From: Paramarasmius palmivorus
Lineage: Eukaryota > Basidiomycota > Agaricomycetes > Agaricales > Marasmiaceae
Length of the DNA stretch: 64,000 nucleotides
Direction of reading: 5' to 3'
NCBI GenBank assembly: GCA_037176845.1
Contig: JAYKXP010000021.1
Location: forward strand, 310,001-374,000
Below the pieces are notes generated by a model that was not told the DNA's origin, searched no databases, and saw nothing but the letters and a program-made list of their open reading frames with translations. Shown one piece after another: positions 11,239 through 22,691 of the stretch (position 1 is its first letter; every line of letters begins with the position of its first letter). A program made the position numbers and the translations under genes.

Positions 11239-12948
11239 ATGAGTAATTCGACGCTCTATAGTTGTACCAACTGTGGCCTTCGGGTCGGCGAACGGAAATC
11301 GTCAGCTATCGACCCTCCTTCTTCGGCAGCTCTTGACGCGCTGTCCAAAAATAACGACCCACCTCCACCCTTGGAATACCACCTTCTCAAGCAACGATAT
11401 CTCGAAACCCAATCCAGGGTGACATCACTCGATGGGCAGGTTTTACGGTTGCAGAATAGCCTTAGGGCAGTTCTAGCCGAGAAGAAACGACTCATGGGAC
11501 GCCTGCAAGTATGGAAGGGTCCCCTTCATCCCATTCGACGACTTCCGGACGACATATTGGCCTACATGTTCCAAACATGTGTCGATCGCGACCTTGAAGC
11601 TATCCGATCCTTCGATCCTTCCGATGACGCCAGGTATCCCGGTACACTCGACACTTCGCGCGCGCCATGGTGTTTGGGCCAGGTGTGCAAGAGATGGCGG
11701 TCTCTGACATTGTCTCTCCCAAAATTATGGACAAACTTCGATATTGGCTGGAAGTATACGGATGTGTACGAGTATCAGCCCCAACTTGAACCTCTGCTGG
11801 CATTGCAGCTTCAACGTTGTCGCGACTTGCCTCTTACGGTCTCGTATTGCGGCGAAGAGGTCGATGATTCAGAGCCTTATCGCTCCAATCAGAGGTTTCT
11901 CATGGTACTGTGCTCCCGATCCTTCCAGTGGGAGGACGTGACAGTACGAGGCGATAGTTTGGGGCTGAATCATCTGTTGCCTTACAAAGGCCTATTTCCG
12001 TCTCTACGCCAACTCCACCTCTACCTCGAAGAAGACGACTGGGACGACAGTGTCAAGGAGGCCTTCATCTTCGAGGACTCGCCGAACCTGACTCGCTTAA
12101 CAATTACCGGAGCTCACGGTGCCTTCACATCCTCCTCTACGCAACTACCTTGGACACAGATTACCCATTACACGTCCAAAGAATTCGACGACCCTCAGTA
12201 CGAGTTGAAGAACGACGTTCACTTTAGGCTTTTGCCCAATATGCCGAACCTCGAAGTGTGCGTTTTAGACTGCGTCGATGTGGATGACCAAATTGACGAG
12301 CTTGTCGAAGCTCCGTGGGCCCCGTTGAAGCTGTCTCTGCTTCGCACATTGGTTCTTACCTGTGGAGAGCCTACGGACTCGGAACCATCCAGCATAGGCC
12401 AGTTGCTAGACTGGCTCGTGTTGCCAAATCTTCGCTGCTTAAGGCTTCTGGGTGGATTCAGGGCGCCAACTTCCCTTATAGGGCTACTCGAGCGATCATC
12501 ATGCACCCTGAGGGAGCTCGAGATAATCGACACCAGACTTGATCGTTCAGAGCTGCTTCAGCTGGTTGGGTCGAATCTATTGCGGGAAATTTCCACATTT
12601 ACGATTGGGAAATTCAGGAACCACTCATCTACCAGTATCTCGGACGTACTTCTCAAGCGTTTCAAACATGTCTTTTCCGGGAAGCAGAAGAGTATCGTCC
12701 TGCCAAAGCTTCAGCATTTGGTACTTCATGGCACGAAGAGGTGGTCGGACGAGGTTCTGCTTGATGTAGTTGCTTCTCGGAGAGACCTGGGGATGATTGG
12801 TACACTGGCGGGCTCCATCACCCGGTTGGAGAGTCTTACTGTTCGGAACGCTGTTCTGAAGGGCAAATCGTCGATCGTTAGTCAGGCAGCTGGAGAGCGG
12901 CTACGGGTTATGCAACAAGGAGGTTTTATTTTTGAGAACCAGTGTTAA
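11239..12948 (+). CDS. F-box protein, tandem copy 1
   Basis: Intronless frame. About 569 aa from the ATG at 11239, or 584 aa from the ATG at 11194. The later start is preferred because the two paralogues next door also begin a few residues before a CxxC pair (here CTNCG). A heptad-like helical region (about residues 40-90) precedes the F-box, HPIRRLPDDILAYMF. The rest is an irregular leucine-rich array with recurring L-x2-L-x-L strands, as in agaricomycete F-box/LRR proteins. The expected role is substrate recognition in an SCF ubiquitin ligase through Skp1; the substrate is unknown. Conserved blocks (LDTxxAPW, CxRWRxL, LLALQLQRC) are shared with 13611-15329 and 15651-17285, so these are tandem duplicates. 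Confidence 0.85.
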   Translation: MSNSTLYSCTNCGLRVGERKSSAIDPPSSAALDALSKNNDPPPPLEYHLLKQRYLETQSRVTSLDGQVLRLQNSLRAVLAEKKRLMGRLQVWKGPLHPIRRLPDDILAYMFQTCVDRDLEAIRSFDPSDDARYPGTLDTSRAPWCLGQVCKRWRSLTLSLPKLWTNFDIGWKYTDVYEYQPQLEPLLALQLQRCRDLPLTVSYCGEEVDDSEPYRSNQRFLMVLCSRSFQWEDVTVRGDSLGLNHLLPYKGLFPSLRQLHLYLEEDDWDDSVKEAFIFEDSPNLTRLTITGAHGAFTSSSTQLPWTQITHYTSKEFDDPQYELKNDVHFRLLPNMPNLEVCVLDCVDVDDQIDELVEAPWAPLKLSLLRTLVLTCGEPTDSEPSSIGQLLDWLVLPNLRCLRLLGGFRAPTSLIGLLERSSCTLRELEIIDTRLDRSELLQLVGSNLLREISTFTIGKFRNHSSTSISDVLLKRFKHVFSGKQKSIVLPKLQHLVLHGTKRWSDEVLLDVVASRRDLGMIGTLAGSITRLESLTVRNAVLKGKSSIVSQAAGERLRVMQQGGFIFENQC

Positions 12949-13610
12949 TACATTCTGGAAGTTGTACTCCTTTTCATTGATCATTGACTGGGCCTGGTCG
13001 TTTTGTTCTTCATTACATACATAATTCAAATAAATCCTGTTACGACTCCGACGAGTTTGGAAGACTACAAGCATTTCATATATACGAGCAGCTCGAAGTG
13101 GCGCCTATGGTTGCCCAGCGGGCTGATCTGAATTAGTGGGAGGATACACCAGGGGAAGTGGTGCGCCAAATTCATGGTGGGACCGGCTTGGGCGCCAATT
13201 ATTTTTTCCGTCTCGCTCTCATCTGTCTCGCCTGTCTCTCGTCAATCATCTAACCGGCTTTCGCCCGCCTCATTTATATACAGAGATATCACCCTACTGC
13301 AAACTATAGCTTGTTCAAGGATCTTGCATCCCAATAATTTTCCGTCTTTTGGTGTGTATTTGTTCACGTTTCAAGTGCGCCTAGTACTGATGCTATTAAA
13401 GTCAGATATTCAACTTTAACTCCAAACAAACCAAAGACAGAGAAGGAGGTAGAATTCTTGAAGGAACGGAGGAATCTAGTGCGTGTACCCATGTAGTCTG
13501 TCATTCCTTAACGATTCAAATTTTCCTTCGCAGAGCGTCAGGCAAATATCGCCGATCAAGGACCTCTACCGACCTTTTGATTGGCACAGTCGACTTCGGA
13601 ATCCATCAAA
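12949..13610. other. Intergenic between F-box copies 1 and 2
   Basis: AT-rich spacer with no supported coding sequence. It contains the promoter of copy 2. Confidence 0.5.
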
Positions 13611-15329
13611 ATGCCACTTTTTAGCTGCCCAAAATGTGGCGTTCAAATTGAAGAAACAACCAATGACTCGGACATCACTATTCGACCACCCTTTATGGAC
13701 GCGTTGTCCCGCAGTAACGACCCCCTTTCCCACCACCAGTACGATATTGTTCACCAACAGTATCAAGAAATGGTTTCAAAAGCCACTACTCTCGATGCCA
13801 GTATGGCACATTTTCGCGCAATTCTAGACGCCATGGTACTGGAACGTCAACGGCTGACGACAGCGCTCCGGGACTACAAAGTTATTCTACACCCGATTCG
13901 TCGACTTCCCCACGACATTCTTGCACACATCTTTGATATGTGTCTCGATGCAGACCTCAAAAATCCCCGCCGAATACCTATCACGGATGAAAGCCGTTCT
14001 ACGGCTTATCCAGGGAGCCTCAATACCAAGAAAGCACCTTGGGTTCTCGCCCAGGTGTGCTCTAGGTGGAGGCAATTAGCCTTGTCTCTGCCTCAACTAT
14101 GGACTGGTATTAATCTCAACTGGGCATACACCGAACAAGTACAGCAGTATAGCCCCGCCGTCGAGCCACTACTGGGCCTACAACTGCAGCGCTGCCGCGA
14201 CCAGCCGCTTGCGATATCATATTACGGGCAGATGATGGCCTGGGATATTGGACGACGGACCAAGTTTCAGACCAACGAGCGTCTCCTGATGGTAGCATGC
14301 TCGAGGTCGCTGCAGTGGTCTACTGCATACCTAGGATTCGGGGACATTGGGGGCGTGAGGTCGCTGTTGTCGTACACAGCGCTCTTCCCGTCCCTGGAGA
14401 ATCTTCATATCGAGCTTCCGGTTGACATGTCGACCACAGACCAATTCGAGGTTTTTCGCGTGGCCCCCAAGTTGCGTCACCTTATGATCACAGGCAACCA
14501 TGGCTGTATTGGGAGACAGTCATTTCCCTGGTACCAGATCATCGATTATGTTTCTCAAAGCGAACATGTCGATGGGGTATGGGCGTTGACCAACGAAGAT
14601 CACTTTAGGATCTTACCCTTCTTGCAGAATGTACAAATCTGCGATCTGGAGATTCTGCCTCCCGAAGACATGGGTGCACCAGTGGACGTTCCTCAACAAC
14701 GATTGGTGTTATCGCACCTTCATACCCTCACTTTGCGACCCCGATTCTTCCGAGATGTGGCTGACTCCGTCCGGGAGATACTGGTCTGGCTCACGTTACC
14801 GGCTCTCCGTACACTAGAGTTCCCAAGTGGATTTGAGTCGTATCCGGAACTTGTCGCGTTTCTCAACCGTTCGTCGTGTCACCTCCAAAAGCTCTCACTC
14901 GTAGATGCAGCGCTTGACGACGAACAAGTCGTGCACTTGCTTGGGATGGACAACATGAGGGGTCTACACACTCTTACCATTGGCATCTTTGATGACGACG
15001 ACGGCTCTGTTAGCATCGGAGAACCTCTGCTGACAGCGCTACGCTTTGGAGATGGGGATGATATACGCAATATTGTTCTGCCCAACCTTGTCTCGCTGAC
15101 TCTTCGCGGCGATAAAAGATGGACCGACGCCAGGTTGATTGAAATGGTGTCGAGTCGTCGCCAGAACGGACTTGGCGATGGGCATTCTCGTCTTCAGTAC
15201 TTGAATATTGTTGATATCTCTGAGGAGGGTGGAGTTATTGAAGATCCTGATGCCTTAGCCGCTCTGCGACAGTTAAACGATGATGGTTTTGTATTCAAGG
15301 TGAATGGTATGGACTTGATCGGTGATTAG
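13611..15329 (+). CDS. F-box protein, tandem copy 2
   Basis: Intronless, 572 aa from the ATG at 13611. The open frame extends a little further upstream but without an ATG. The protein opens with MPLFSCPKCGVQI, a zinc-ribbon-like CxxC pair with no obvious partner pair nearby. A helical segment follows, then the F-box HPIRRLPHDILAHIFDMC and a leucine-rich C-terminal array. It is similar along its length to the copies on either side (for example LQLQRCRDQPLAISYYG). The likely role is an SCF adaptor with an unknown substrate. The tandem arrangement suggests recent local expansion, a common pattern for this family in mushrooms. Confidence 0.86.
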   Translation: MPLFSCPKCGVQIEETTNDSDITIRPPFMDALSRSNDPLSHHQYDIVHQQYQEMVSKATTLDASMAHFRAILDAMVLERQRLTTALRDYKVILHPIRRLPHDILAHIFDMCLDADLKNPRRIPITDESRSTAYPGSLNTKKAPWVLAQVCSRWRQLALSLPQLWTGINLNWAYTEQVQQYSPAVEPLLGLQLQRCRDQPLAISYYGQMMAWDIGRRTKFQTNERLLMVACSRSLQWSTAYLGFGDIGGVRSLLSYTALFPSLENLHIELPVDMSTTDQFEVFRVAPKLRHLMITGNHGCIGRQSFPWYQIIDYVSQSEHVDGVWALTNEDHFRILPFLQNVQICDLEILPPEDMGAPVDVPQQRLVLSHLHTLTLRPRFFRDVADSVREILVWLTLPALRTLEFPSGFESYPELVAFLNRSSCHLQKLSLVDAALDDEQVVHLLGMDNMRGLHTLTIGIFDDDDGSVSIGEPLLTALRFGDGDDIRNIVLPNLVSLTLRGDKRWTDARLIEMVSSRRQNGLGDGHSRLQYLNIVDISEEGGVIEDPDALAALRQLNDDGFVFKVNGMDLIGD

Positions 15330-15650
15330 TAGGGTTTGGTGTACTTATGTAAAATCCAATTAGCGATGATTTATGCAATGAAACACGCCTTTGACACATA
15401 AATGGACCTGTTGCATGCCAAGTCATAGTTCGGAGACCCTTACTTACCCGGAAAATGCCTTGCTGTCTGTCATCCTTGCTTCATAACCACGAGCAACATT
15501 GGTCAATTCCTCTAATCTCACTATCCATATCATACTCATCTTTGCCGAAACTTTTGAATATTCTACGGCCATATTAAATTTGTGAGTCCATTTTTATCAC
15601 TCTTCTACGAGTGGCTCATCTCTATTGGATCTCTCAAGGCATTGATACCT
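15330..15650. other. Intergenic between F-box copies 2 and 3
   Basis: 321 bp spacer with no gene signal. Confidence 0.5.
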
Positions 15651-17285
15651 ATGACCTCAGAGCATTGCAATAATTGTCGCTATCGTACTTTGGATATTGA
15701 AGAGATACCTCCACTCCCCAGAGCGCCTCCATCACTTTTCGAACTATCCATTTCTAACGACATCCCCTCTCCCACGGATCTCGTCAGCTTCTCCACAGGA
15801 TACAGTGATATCTGTGCAGCTCTCTCTGCCACCGAGGTCCAAATCGAAAGGTTTACCGCGAGTCTAGGACAATGGTCAATAAGAAAGTTGATCTTAAAGG
15901 CTCGTGTTTCGGAGTACAAGTCTGTTCTCCATCCTATCCGTCGATTATCGGACGACGTGCTCCTCTATATCTTCAGGATATGCATAGATGGTGACTTATC
16001 CGAAGAACTCATCGATGACGGACACTATCCAGGAAGTCTTGATACCAGGATGGCTCCCTGGATCTTGACTCAGATTTGCCAACGTTGGCGAGTACTAGTC
16101 ACCTCCTCACCCCAATTTTGGACATCGATTTACATAAATTGGAGGTACGACAAAGCACACGTTCCAAAGTACCACCCTTCTCTTGAGCGACTTTTAGCTC
16201 TTCAACTCCAACGATGCCTCGATCAACCAATCTCGATCAGATACCGTGGAGCCAGGGCACATACCAGTCGCGATATCAGATACGCAACGAACGAACGACT
16301 TCTAATGGTTTTATGCTCACGTAGCATGTACTGGTCTCGTGCATCATTCGAGTTTATAGACAAAGAAACGATAAACCCGCTTACATGCTACCAAGGACTC
16401 TTACCCAATCTCGCAGAGCTCCAGCTGAGATGTCCCTTCTCACATGAGTATGATGAAGAGGCACTCTCCATTTTCGGCGATACTCCACATTTACGCAAGC
16501 TTCGCATCATTGGAAACCTTCATTATCTTCTCAAGGCCCCCATCCCGTTCCAGCAGATCACCGAGTTTGTCTCACGAAACGACGACGAAAAATACTGGAA
16601 CCTTCGGAAGCAAGAACAGTATTTTTCGACCCTTCCACGCTTGAGAAACGTCCAAATGTTGGACCTGCAGTGCAGCAGAGGAGATAACGGACGCCTACCA
16701 GAGCTTCCTCGCGAAAGCCTGATTCTCTCAGGACTACACACCTTGACATTGCAATCCGAAGAACTGGATTTGCCGGCTGTGTATCAACTGTTGAAATGGT
16801 TGACTCTTCCGGCCTTACAAACGCTGAGGCTGCCTGGAGGATTTGCCTCAGCAGGTTACCTGTCCAAATTTCTCGGTCGTTCCCAGTGTGTCCTGCACGA
16901 GCTCGTACTCACAGACGCGCGAATCGGTCTCGACGTTCTTGTCCAGTTACTCTGCAAAGATGCTTTGCGAAACCTAGAAACATTCACCCTCGGAGTGCAT
17001 GAAGAGGAGATGCGGGTATCTGGCAGCCATAACGTGTTCAGGAAGTTCACCATTTTGCCCAATGAAACCGAAAAAGATGTTATGTTGCCAAAACTCGAGA
17101 CATTCAGGATGCGCGGCATCGATGGGTTGACCCAGCCTTTGTGCGACATGATTATGTCTCGAACGGTTCATCTTCCAAGTGGAGTGTCTGCCTTGAAGTA
17201 CTTCGCAGTCTGCGGCATGCCTGCAGCGGATTTCCAGAAGTTGAAGGAAGGGTTTTATGGGTCGGGCATCGCACTGATGAACTAG
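15651..17285 (+). CDS. F-box protein, tandem copy 3
   Basis: Intronless, 544 aa from the ATG at 15651. The frame is open upstream to 15582 but has no earlier ATG. The N-terminus is MTSEHCNNCRYRTL, again a CxxC pair within the first ten residues. The F-box reads HPIRRLSDDVLLYIFRIC. The LRR-like region retains LLALQLQRCLDQPISI and LPALQTLRLPGGF, matching the two preceding paralogues. The stop lies 47 bp from the stop of the convergent cyclase gene, so the two transcripts probably overlap at their 3' ends. The role is inferred as an SCF substrate adaptor. Confidence 0.85.
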   Translation: MTSEHCNNCRYRTLDIEEIPPLPRAPPSLFELSISNDIPSPTDLVSFSTGYSDICAALSATEVQIERFTASLGQWSIRKLILKARVSEYKSVLHPIRRLSDDVLLYIFRICIDGDLSEELIDDGHYPGSLDTRMAPWILTQICQRWRVLVTSSPQFWTSIYINWRYDKAHVPKYHPSLERLLALQLQRCLDQPISIRYRGARAHTSRDIRYATNERLLMVLCSRSMYWSRASFEFIDKETINPLTCYQGLLPNLAELQLRCPFSHEYDEEALSIFGDTPHLRKLRIIGNLHYLLKAPIPFQQITEFVSRNDDEKYWNLRKQEQYFSTLPRLRNVQMLDLQCSRGDNGRLPELPRESLILSGLHTLTLQSEELDLPAVYQLLKWLTLPALQTLRLPGGFASAGYLSKFLGRSQCVLHELVLTDARIGLDVLVQLLCKDALRNLETFTLGVHEEEMRVSGSHNVFRKFTILPNETEKDVMLPKLETFRMRGIDGLTQPLCDMIMSRTVHLPSGVSALKYFAVCGMPAADFQKLKEGFYGSGIALMN

Positions 17286-17332
17286 ATATGTTCTTGCTAA
17301 ATTTTTCTTGCTTGAGTAAATATACATTGTAT

Positions 17333-18769
17333 CTAGAGAATTGCCAGCGCATTTGGCGGACTGGCAATACCGCCAGCAACGTTCAAGTTCTGGATAGTGA
17401 AGAAAAACGAATATTTTTCTCGTTTGTGGCACTCCTCGGCCAGCCGTTCCAAATCCAAAAACTCAACTGCGTAATGGAGGTCAATTTTCACGTTAGATAA
17501 CAGCAAATACCAGAACGTACCGATATTGAGGCCCCATCCGGCGAGAAAGATCTGATGTAAGTTTCTCTTTTGTCCACCGAGCACCCTCTCTGTATTGGGG
17601 AGTGGCTCAAACGCTGGGTTATCCGCTCCAACAAGGCTGACCTTCTTCTCCCAGATCCATTTCAGTGTATCTTCGGACGTCTCTATCCCGATAGCATCGC
17701 CACTACCATACGGAATAATGTTCTGTTCGTGCGTTGGTAAAGCATTGTATTGTTTTGTGAAGCCGGTTCGGACAATAAGGAAGTCCCCCGGGTGGACGAA
17801 TTTCTCGGAATCAACACCTTGCCATGACAAGACTTGGTCGAGGTCAGATGCAGTTATATTGACAGCCTGAGTACGAAATGATGGGTGATGATTATGATAC
17901 CCGCCGAAGAACCCACTCACTGAAAAGGCATCGTAATTCTCTCCGAGGGACTCTTTCCACCCAGCCCAGTCGAATAGGACTGCACGACCTGCAATACCCT
18001 TCTGGGCAGTATCTAAGTACTTTAAGCAAAAGTGAGTTTGGACAGTCCCAGAGCACATACTTTGAATACCCAAAGTCTTGGACTTCCCGGTAAATATCTC
18101 ATCGAATGTGATGAGATTATTGTAGAATCTGAGAAGGCTTGAGTTAGCGCTAGCGTACTGACTCGGATGATTTCACAAGGACATACTGATAAGTAGAAAT
18201 GTTATTGTCTGTGGAATACGGGAAATGTCTCAATCCATCAAATTGTGTTGACACCTGAGTGTTCAACGTGACGACATCATCTTGAAAGCCTTCCATTGCA
18301 AGGAATGCTGTTAAAGAAGCGATAAGTCACCTGGGGTTTCGGTGGCGTTCAAAGAAACGAACTATGGGTCATCGGGTGTCTCTTGGGAAAAAACGGAGGA
18401 TTTGGGATATCCAGTTCAAGGTTCAGATTCACGGCGATTCCATGTTCTATTTCCGACTTCGCAGCTCTAATCGTTTCTGGCGTAATGTGATTTAGAGCAC
18501 CCAATTCGTCGCTTAGGCCCTGTAAAAACCGACGTCAAGCTCGCAAGACAAGATAAAATGGCACAGATACCACGCACCCATACCCCCCAAGCAGCTTTAG
18601 TCGGATACGATGGGTCAAGAGGTAACTGATCATATGAGGGCCAATCCGCATAGACATTTGACGAATTGTACTGTCGTGTAGAAAGTGCCGGAGGCTGCGT
18701 CACTGGGGTGGCTACGACAAGTGTCCACGCTAGGAGTAACGGTACGAGCGATAGCGCGCGAGAGGCCAT
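17333..18769 (-). CDS. Secreted cyclase-family protein, copy 1 (PF04199-like)
   Basis: Multi-exon gene with ATG at 18769 and stop at 17333. The first exon (18769-18578) encodes a signal peptide starting MASRALSLVPLLLAWTL. Later exons join in frame through short GT-AG introns. Recognisable blocks are WGLSDELGALNHITPETIRA, STQFDGLRHFPYS, FYNNLITFD, GIAGRAVLFDWAGW, HPGDFLIVRTGF, SLVGADNPAFE, LHQIFLAGWGLNIG and FFTIQNLNVAGG. These mark the cyclase / kynurenine-formamidase-like superfamily. Bacterial KynB has HxGTHxDxPxH as its metal site; here the block is TQ-x-D-x3-H, so one metal-ligand His is a Gln, as I recall for fungal members. Substrate unknown; secretion argues against a kynurenine role. 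It is inverted relative to its paralogue at 20341-21763. Confidence 0.85.
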
Positions 18770-20340
18770 GTCTGCCTGAGTTCAGCATCCCCGTGCTTAT
18801 ATATCGAATTATACGTTCCTGTTTGGGGAAGCTGATTAGTTTACAACGTAAACGGTAGTAATATACATTACCATTGGCTTCGGTTGGAATCCGACTGGAG
18901 CAATATGCGAGGGGCAGTATAACTCTTCGCGACTTGATATGTACATGCGAAGTGTGACACATATGATGAATAGGCTAGAATAGGCTAGAGTGAATCGCCA
19001 TGTGCTTATGATTATGGTGTTCATTTTGATGGTCCTGAGAATATTCAAGATTAGCAAGCAACCAATGTATGTCACTAGTTGAGGGCTCACCTCACCGACC
19101 TTCTTGTTCTGTTGTCTACCGAGTACATGGGACCTTTCGACTCGAGAGCCCTCTTTTATACTACAGCCTGCTAGCAAGAAAAATAGATAAAATATGAGGT
19201 AGACGGTTTAGACTTGAGCCGGGGACACGGAGGAATCAGGTTTCCTCGACTATCCACAGCAAATCCACAGGCTCCGAGTATCGAGTTGATGAGTGAGCAG
19301 TCTGAATCAGAAGGCGCAGACATATCCATTTGTCTAGCGTTTCAGGTGATATGGTGGCCCGGGCTAGCGTTAAGCACTGACAGGCTGTTGGCGATTTTGC
19401 AAGCCTACACAGATTCGAAGTTGGACTTGGAAGTTGAAACCGAAACACCGAGTCTGTTCTCCGCAGTTCCCGGATCTCCTTTCGTAAGTTCGTGTCCCAA
19501 AAGACGAACAGAGGGGACCTCCCAACTTCACCTTTTGCCGGGAGCCAGTAAGTAGTTCGACCGTCCTGCTCATTCTTCTCGGAAATTACGTAGTTCGACT
19601 TTGGAAGGGATATTATCGCGACCGATAGGTGTATGGAGAGAGTGGTCAGCCCCGGCTAATCGATTGCAGCGCGCGACGGTGTTCGCGACAGTTTGACATG
19701 ATTGAAAGTCGCGCTGTCGACATCGTCCCTTCCTCGAAGCCTGAAAAGACGGTTGCGAAGTGACCAGCGAGACGAACGACTTGTTTCGGTGAAGGGAATA
19801 TGAGAGAGGTTCGAGACGTCGTCATACAATCCTCATTACATCCTCAATATCTCGTAGCCATGCTTCACAAAGTATCGCGGCTGTTTAAATTTTGCCAGGT
19901 TTGACCCACAAATCGTTCTCTGGTAAACATGTTGTTCGTCAGCTCAGAGGGAGGTAGCGAGATCTCTGTACACTTACCATCGACATATAGCTCAACTAAA
20001 CTAATGAGATATCATTTTAGTGCAAGCACGAAGTGTGTCATATGAGACCCGAAAGTGCCTGATCCCTGAATGAATCTTTCAAGAGCTCATGAGATTGGAG
20101 TCCTATTGACAAGAATCATGAACGAATGCCCTTGAATCTCAGCAGCGCTAGTATTCCACTGCGATGATCTACTGCCCACTATGCGAGGTAGGGCCGTTGG
20201 CCAAGCCAGGGACATTGACAGCGCCGTTGCACAGGTCGATCTCGCGTAGATGCGGCCGCTTTCAAGATTTGCCAATGGGGAAGCACCAAGACGCTATAAT
20301 TGAGAAGTGTCGATACCGCGAACACGAAACGTTTAAGAGT
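18770..20340. other. Shared upstream region of the two cyclase genes
   Basis: 1.6 kb between divergent paralogues. A hydrophobic minus-strand frame near 19024-18840 lacks a credible gene structure. No other gene is supported. Confidence 0.4.
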
Positions 20341-21763
20341 ATGTTTAGTGCATTCGTGTGGGTGTCCATCCTCCCGGCTCTGGTCATTGCCAGCCCAGCC
20401 CAACCACTGCGTACCCGCCAGTTCAACACCTCCGACATCTACGCGAACTGGCCTTCATACCACCAACTTCCTCTCGACTCTTCCTATCCGACAAAAGCCG
20501 CATGGGGAGTCTGGGTAGGTGGTCTGAAACGTCCTCGTCCTTCTCGATAACATGCGCCTCTTATCTAGGGAGCTGATGACGAGCTGGGGGCACTTAACCA
20601 TATAACTCCAGAGACCATCAAGGCCGCGAGAGCCGAGATCCAGCATGGGGTTGCGGTCAACTTGAACCTGGAGCTCAACTACCCCAAACAACTTTTCATT
20701 CCCTCAAGACCCACAATGACACACGGTTGGTGTTGTACCATCGAGCACGAAGATCTTCTGATGGAAACGTTGGTACCTAGCGATCCTCGCGTATCCGGGA
20801 TACCTGGATGACTACATTTCGCTGAATACCCAGGTGTCTACACAATACGATGGTCTCAGACATTATCCATACTCCACAGATGGAAATGTATCCACGTACC
20901 AGTAAGTTTCCGAAGGCTCGTGTGGGATTTGCAGATCATCGAGGGTATTGTTACAGGTTCTATAACGACCTCGTTTCCTTCGATGACCTCATCACGCACA
21001 GGACTAACACCCTAGGAATCCAAGGTGCGTCTCCGATTCATCGACGAGCCTTGTCCTGACGCTGATCCATGATCCAGGAAGCGCACAAAAAGGTGTCGCA
21101 GGTCGTGCTGTCCTCATCGACTGGGCCGGATGGAAAGAGTCTCGGGGTGAAGAATACGACGCGTTCTCCGTGGGTGAACCTCATCTGCAAAAACTAGCTG
21201 CTCTAATAGTCTTCCCACCTCACTAGGCCCACACGATCCCTGCCTCTGACCTCGACCAAGTCATCTCCTGGCAAGGGTTCGACCCAAGCACCTTTATCCA
21301 TCCCGGCGACTTCCTGATCATCCGAACAGGGTACATGAAGCAATACGCTGCCCTGACTCCACACGAGCAAGACGTCAAGCCCTTTGGAGATATAGCGGTC
21401 ATCGGCCTCGAAACATCGGAGGAAACATTGGAATGGATATGGGAACACAAAGTCAGCCTTGTGGGCGGTGACAACCCCGGCTTCGAATCCTTTCCCAACG
21501 ATGTCAAGATAGGCGGAGTGAAGAGGGATTTGCACCAGGTGTTCCTTGCTGGATGGGGGTTGAGCATTGGTGAGTGATAATGTGATCCTAGAGTGTACGA
21601 GAACGGTGCTGACGACTCTATTGGTGCAGTGGAATTCCTCGACCTCGAGAGACTAGCCGAAGAATGCCATGCGAAGAACAAATTCTCTTTCTTCTTCACT
21701 TTACAGAACCTGAATATCGCCGGCGGTATCTGCGGTCCACCAAATGTTTTGGCGATCCTGTAA
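20341..21763 (+). CDS. Secreted cyclase-family protein, copy 2 (PF04199-like)
   Basis: Seven exons fit in frame: 20341-20514, 20569-20725, 20781-20901, 20957-21024, 21078-21169, 21227-21569 and 21630-21763, giving 362 aa. The signal peptide is MFSAFVWVSILPALVIAS. The conserved blocks match copy 1: ADDELGALNHITPETIKAA, STQYDGLRHYPYS, AGRAVLIDWAGW, HPGDFLIIRTGY, SLVGGDNPGFE, LHQVFLAGWGLSI and FFTLQNLNIAGG. The usual first metal-binding His of the superfamily is replaced by Gln, as in copy 1. Intron positions correspond between the two copies, so they arose by an inverted duplication. The enzymatic activity (hydrolysis or cyclisation of a small amide or ester) is inferred from family only. Confidence 0.88.
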
Positions 21764-22691
21764 GCCGAAAGTGGTCGGGGAGAAAGGGTGCAAATGATGA
21801 ATTCGCTTTGTTGTCGGTATGGCACTGTCTTCAGTGAATGGGTAGCCATATCTCCTACGGGCGTAGAAAGTGACGGGGCATGCGACCAAGTAGACAACGC
21901 TGTAAGGTATCCGTGGTTCCGCAAAGCATGGGCACCTAGATCGGTACTCTGGTAGCTCCGTGAATGTATTGACGAGAATTGAGCTTTTCATGTGCAGCAA
22001 AAACGTAGGAATCAGGGTTTGAAATAGCGTGTTGCATTTGAGCAAGGGTCGTGGAATTGGAGTAAACAGCGTCGGTGCACCTCCAGTCTTTTGGATAGAC
22101 CTATTCGGAATGCATCTTCACGTTTTGAGGCCATACTTTGAACTGATAAACAACCATGCCTCGTCAATGCAGAAAAGGCAGCGAGAACTTGGCACACTCA
22201 CAAGGAAACTCATCCGCTCCATCAATACAGGTTCATCCCTTCAAATGCTGAAGCATACATTCCTATTATTGCTGTCGGATACCACTGCCAGACACATTAG
22301 AATGTGTAAGTTTTGGAAAGCACCGAAGGGCAAGGAGCCAGGACAGAACTACTCGCAACTCCAGCTATCCATGACCTTTTGTTCGATCGGAATGTTCGCA
22401 GTCTTCATGATTGATGGTCTTCGGCCCTCATCGAATGCTTGCCCTTGACTGAGAGCACTTTTGAAGGTGAGCGTGAATTGCTATGCGGGTTTGCTGGAAC
22501 CTCTTGATGCGGGTTCCGGACCGGTGGAAAAAATTTCGGTCTCTTACTCGGCTGGTCGTACTGGACGCCGTTTGTCGAAATGTACTGTAGCCGTTTGCTG
22601 TAATTCGGGTTTCTATCGTGGAATACCTTCATTCGTACAATACGTCGTCGCAAACATAAATCGTACAACATTCCCGTAGGGTAACTCTAGT
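21764..22691. other. Intergenic, nothing recognised
   Basis: Lies between the 3' ends of the second cyclase gene and the ZIP transporter. Short frames only. Confidence 0.45.

Noticed and set aside
22555..22679. Cys-containing frame KCTVAVCCNSGFYRG
   Set aside because: It recalls KCTIC of peptide A, but it is internal, lacks a second CxxC and a following stop, and has no signal exon.
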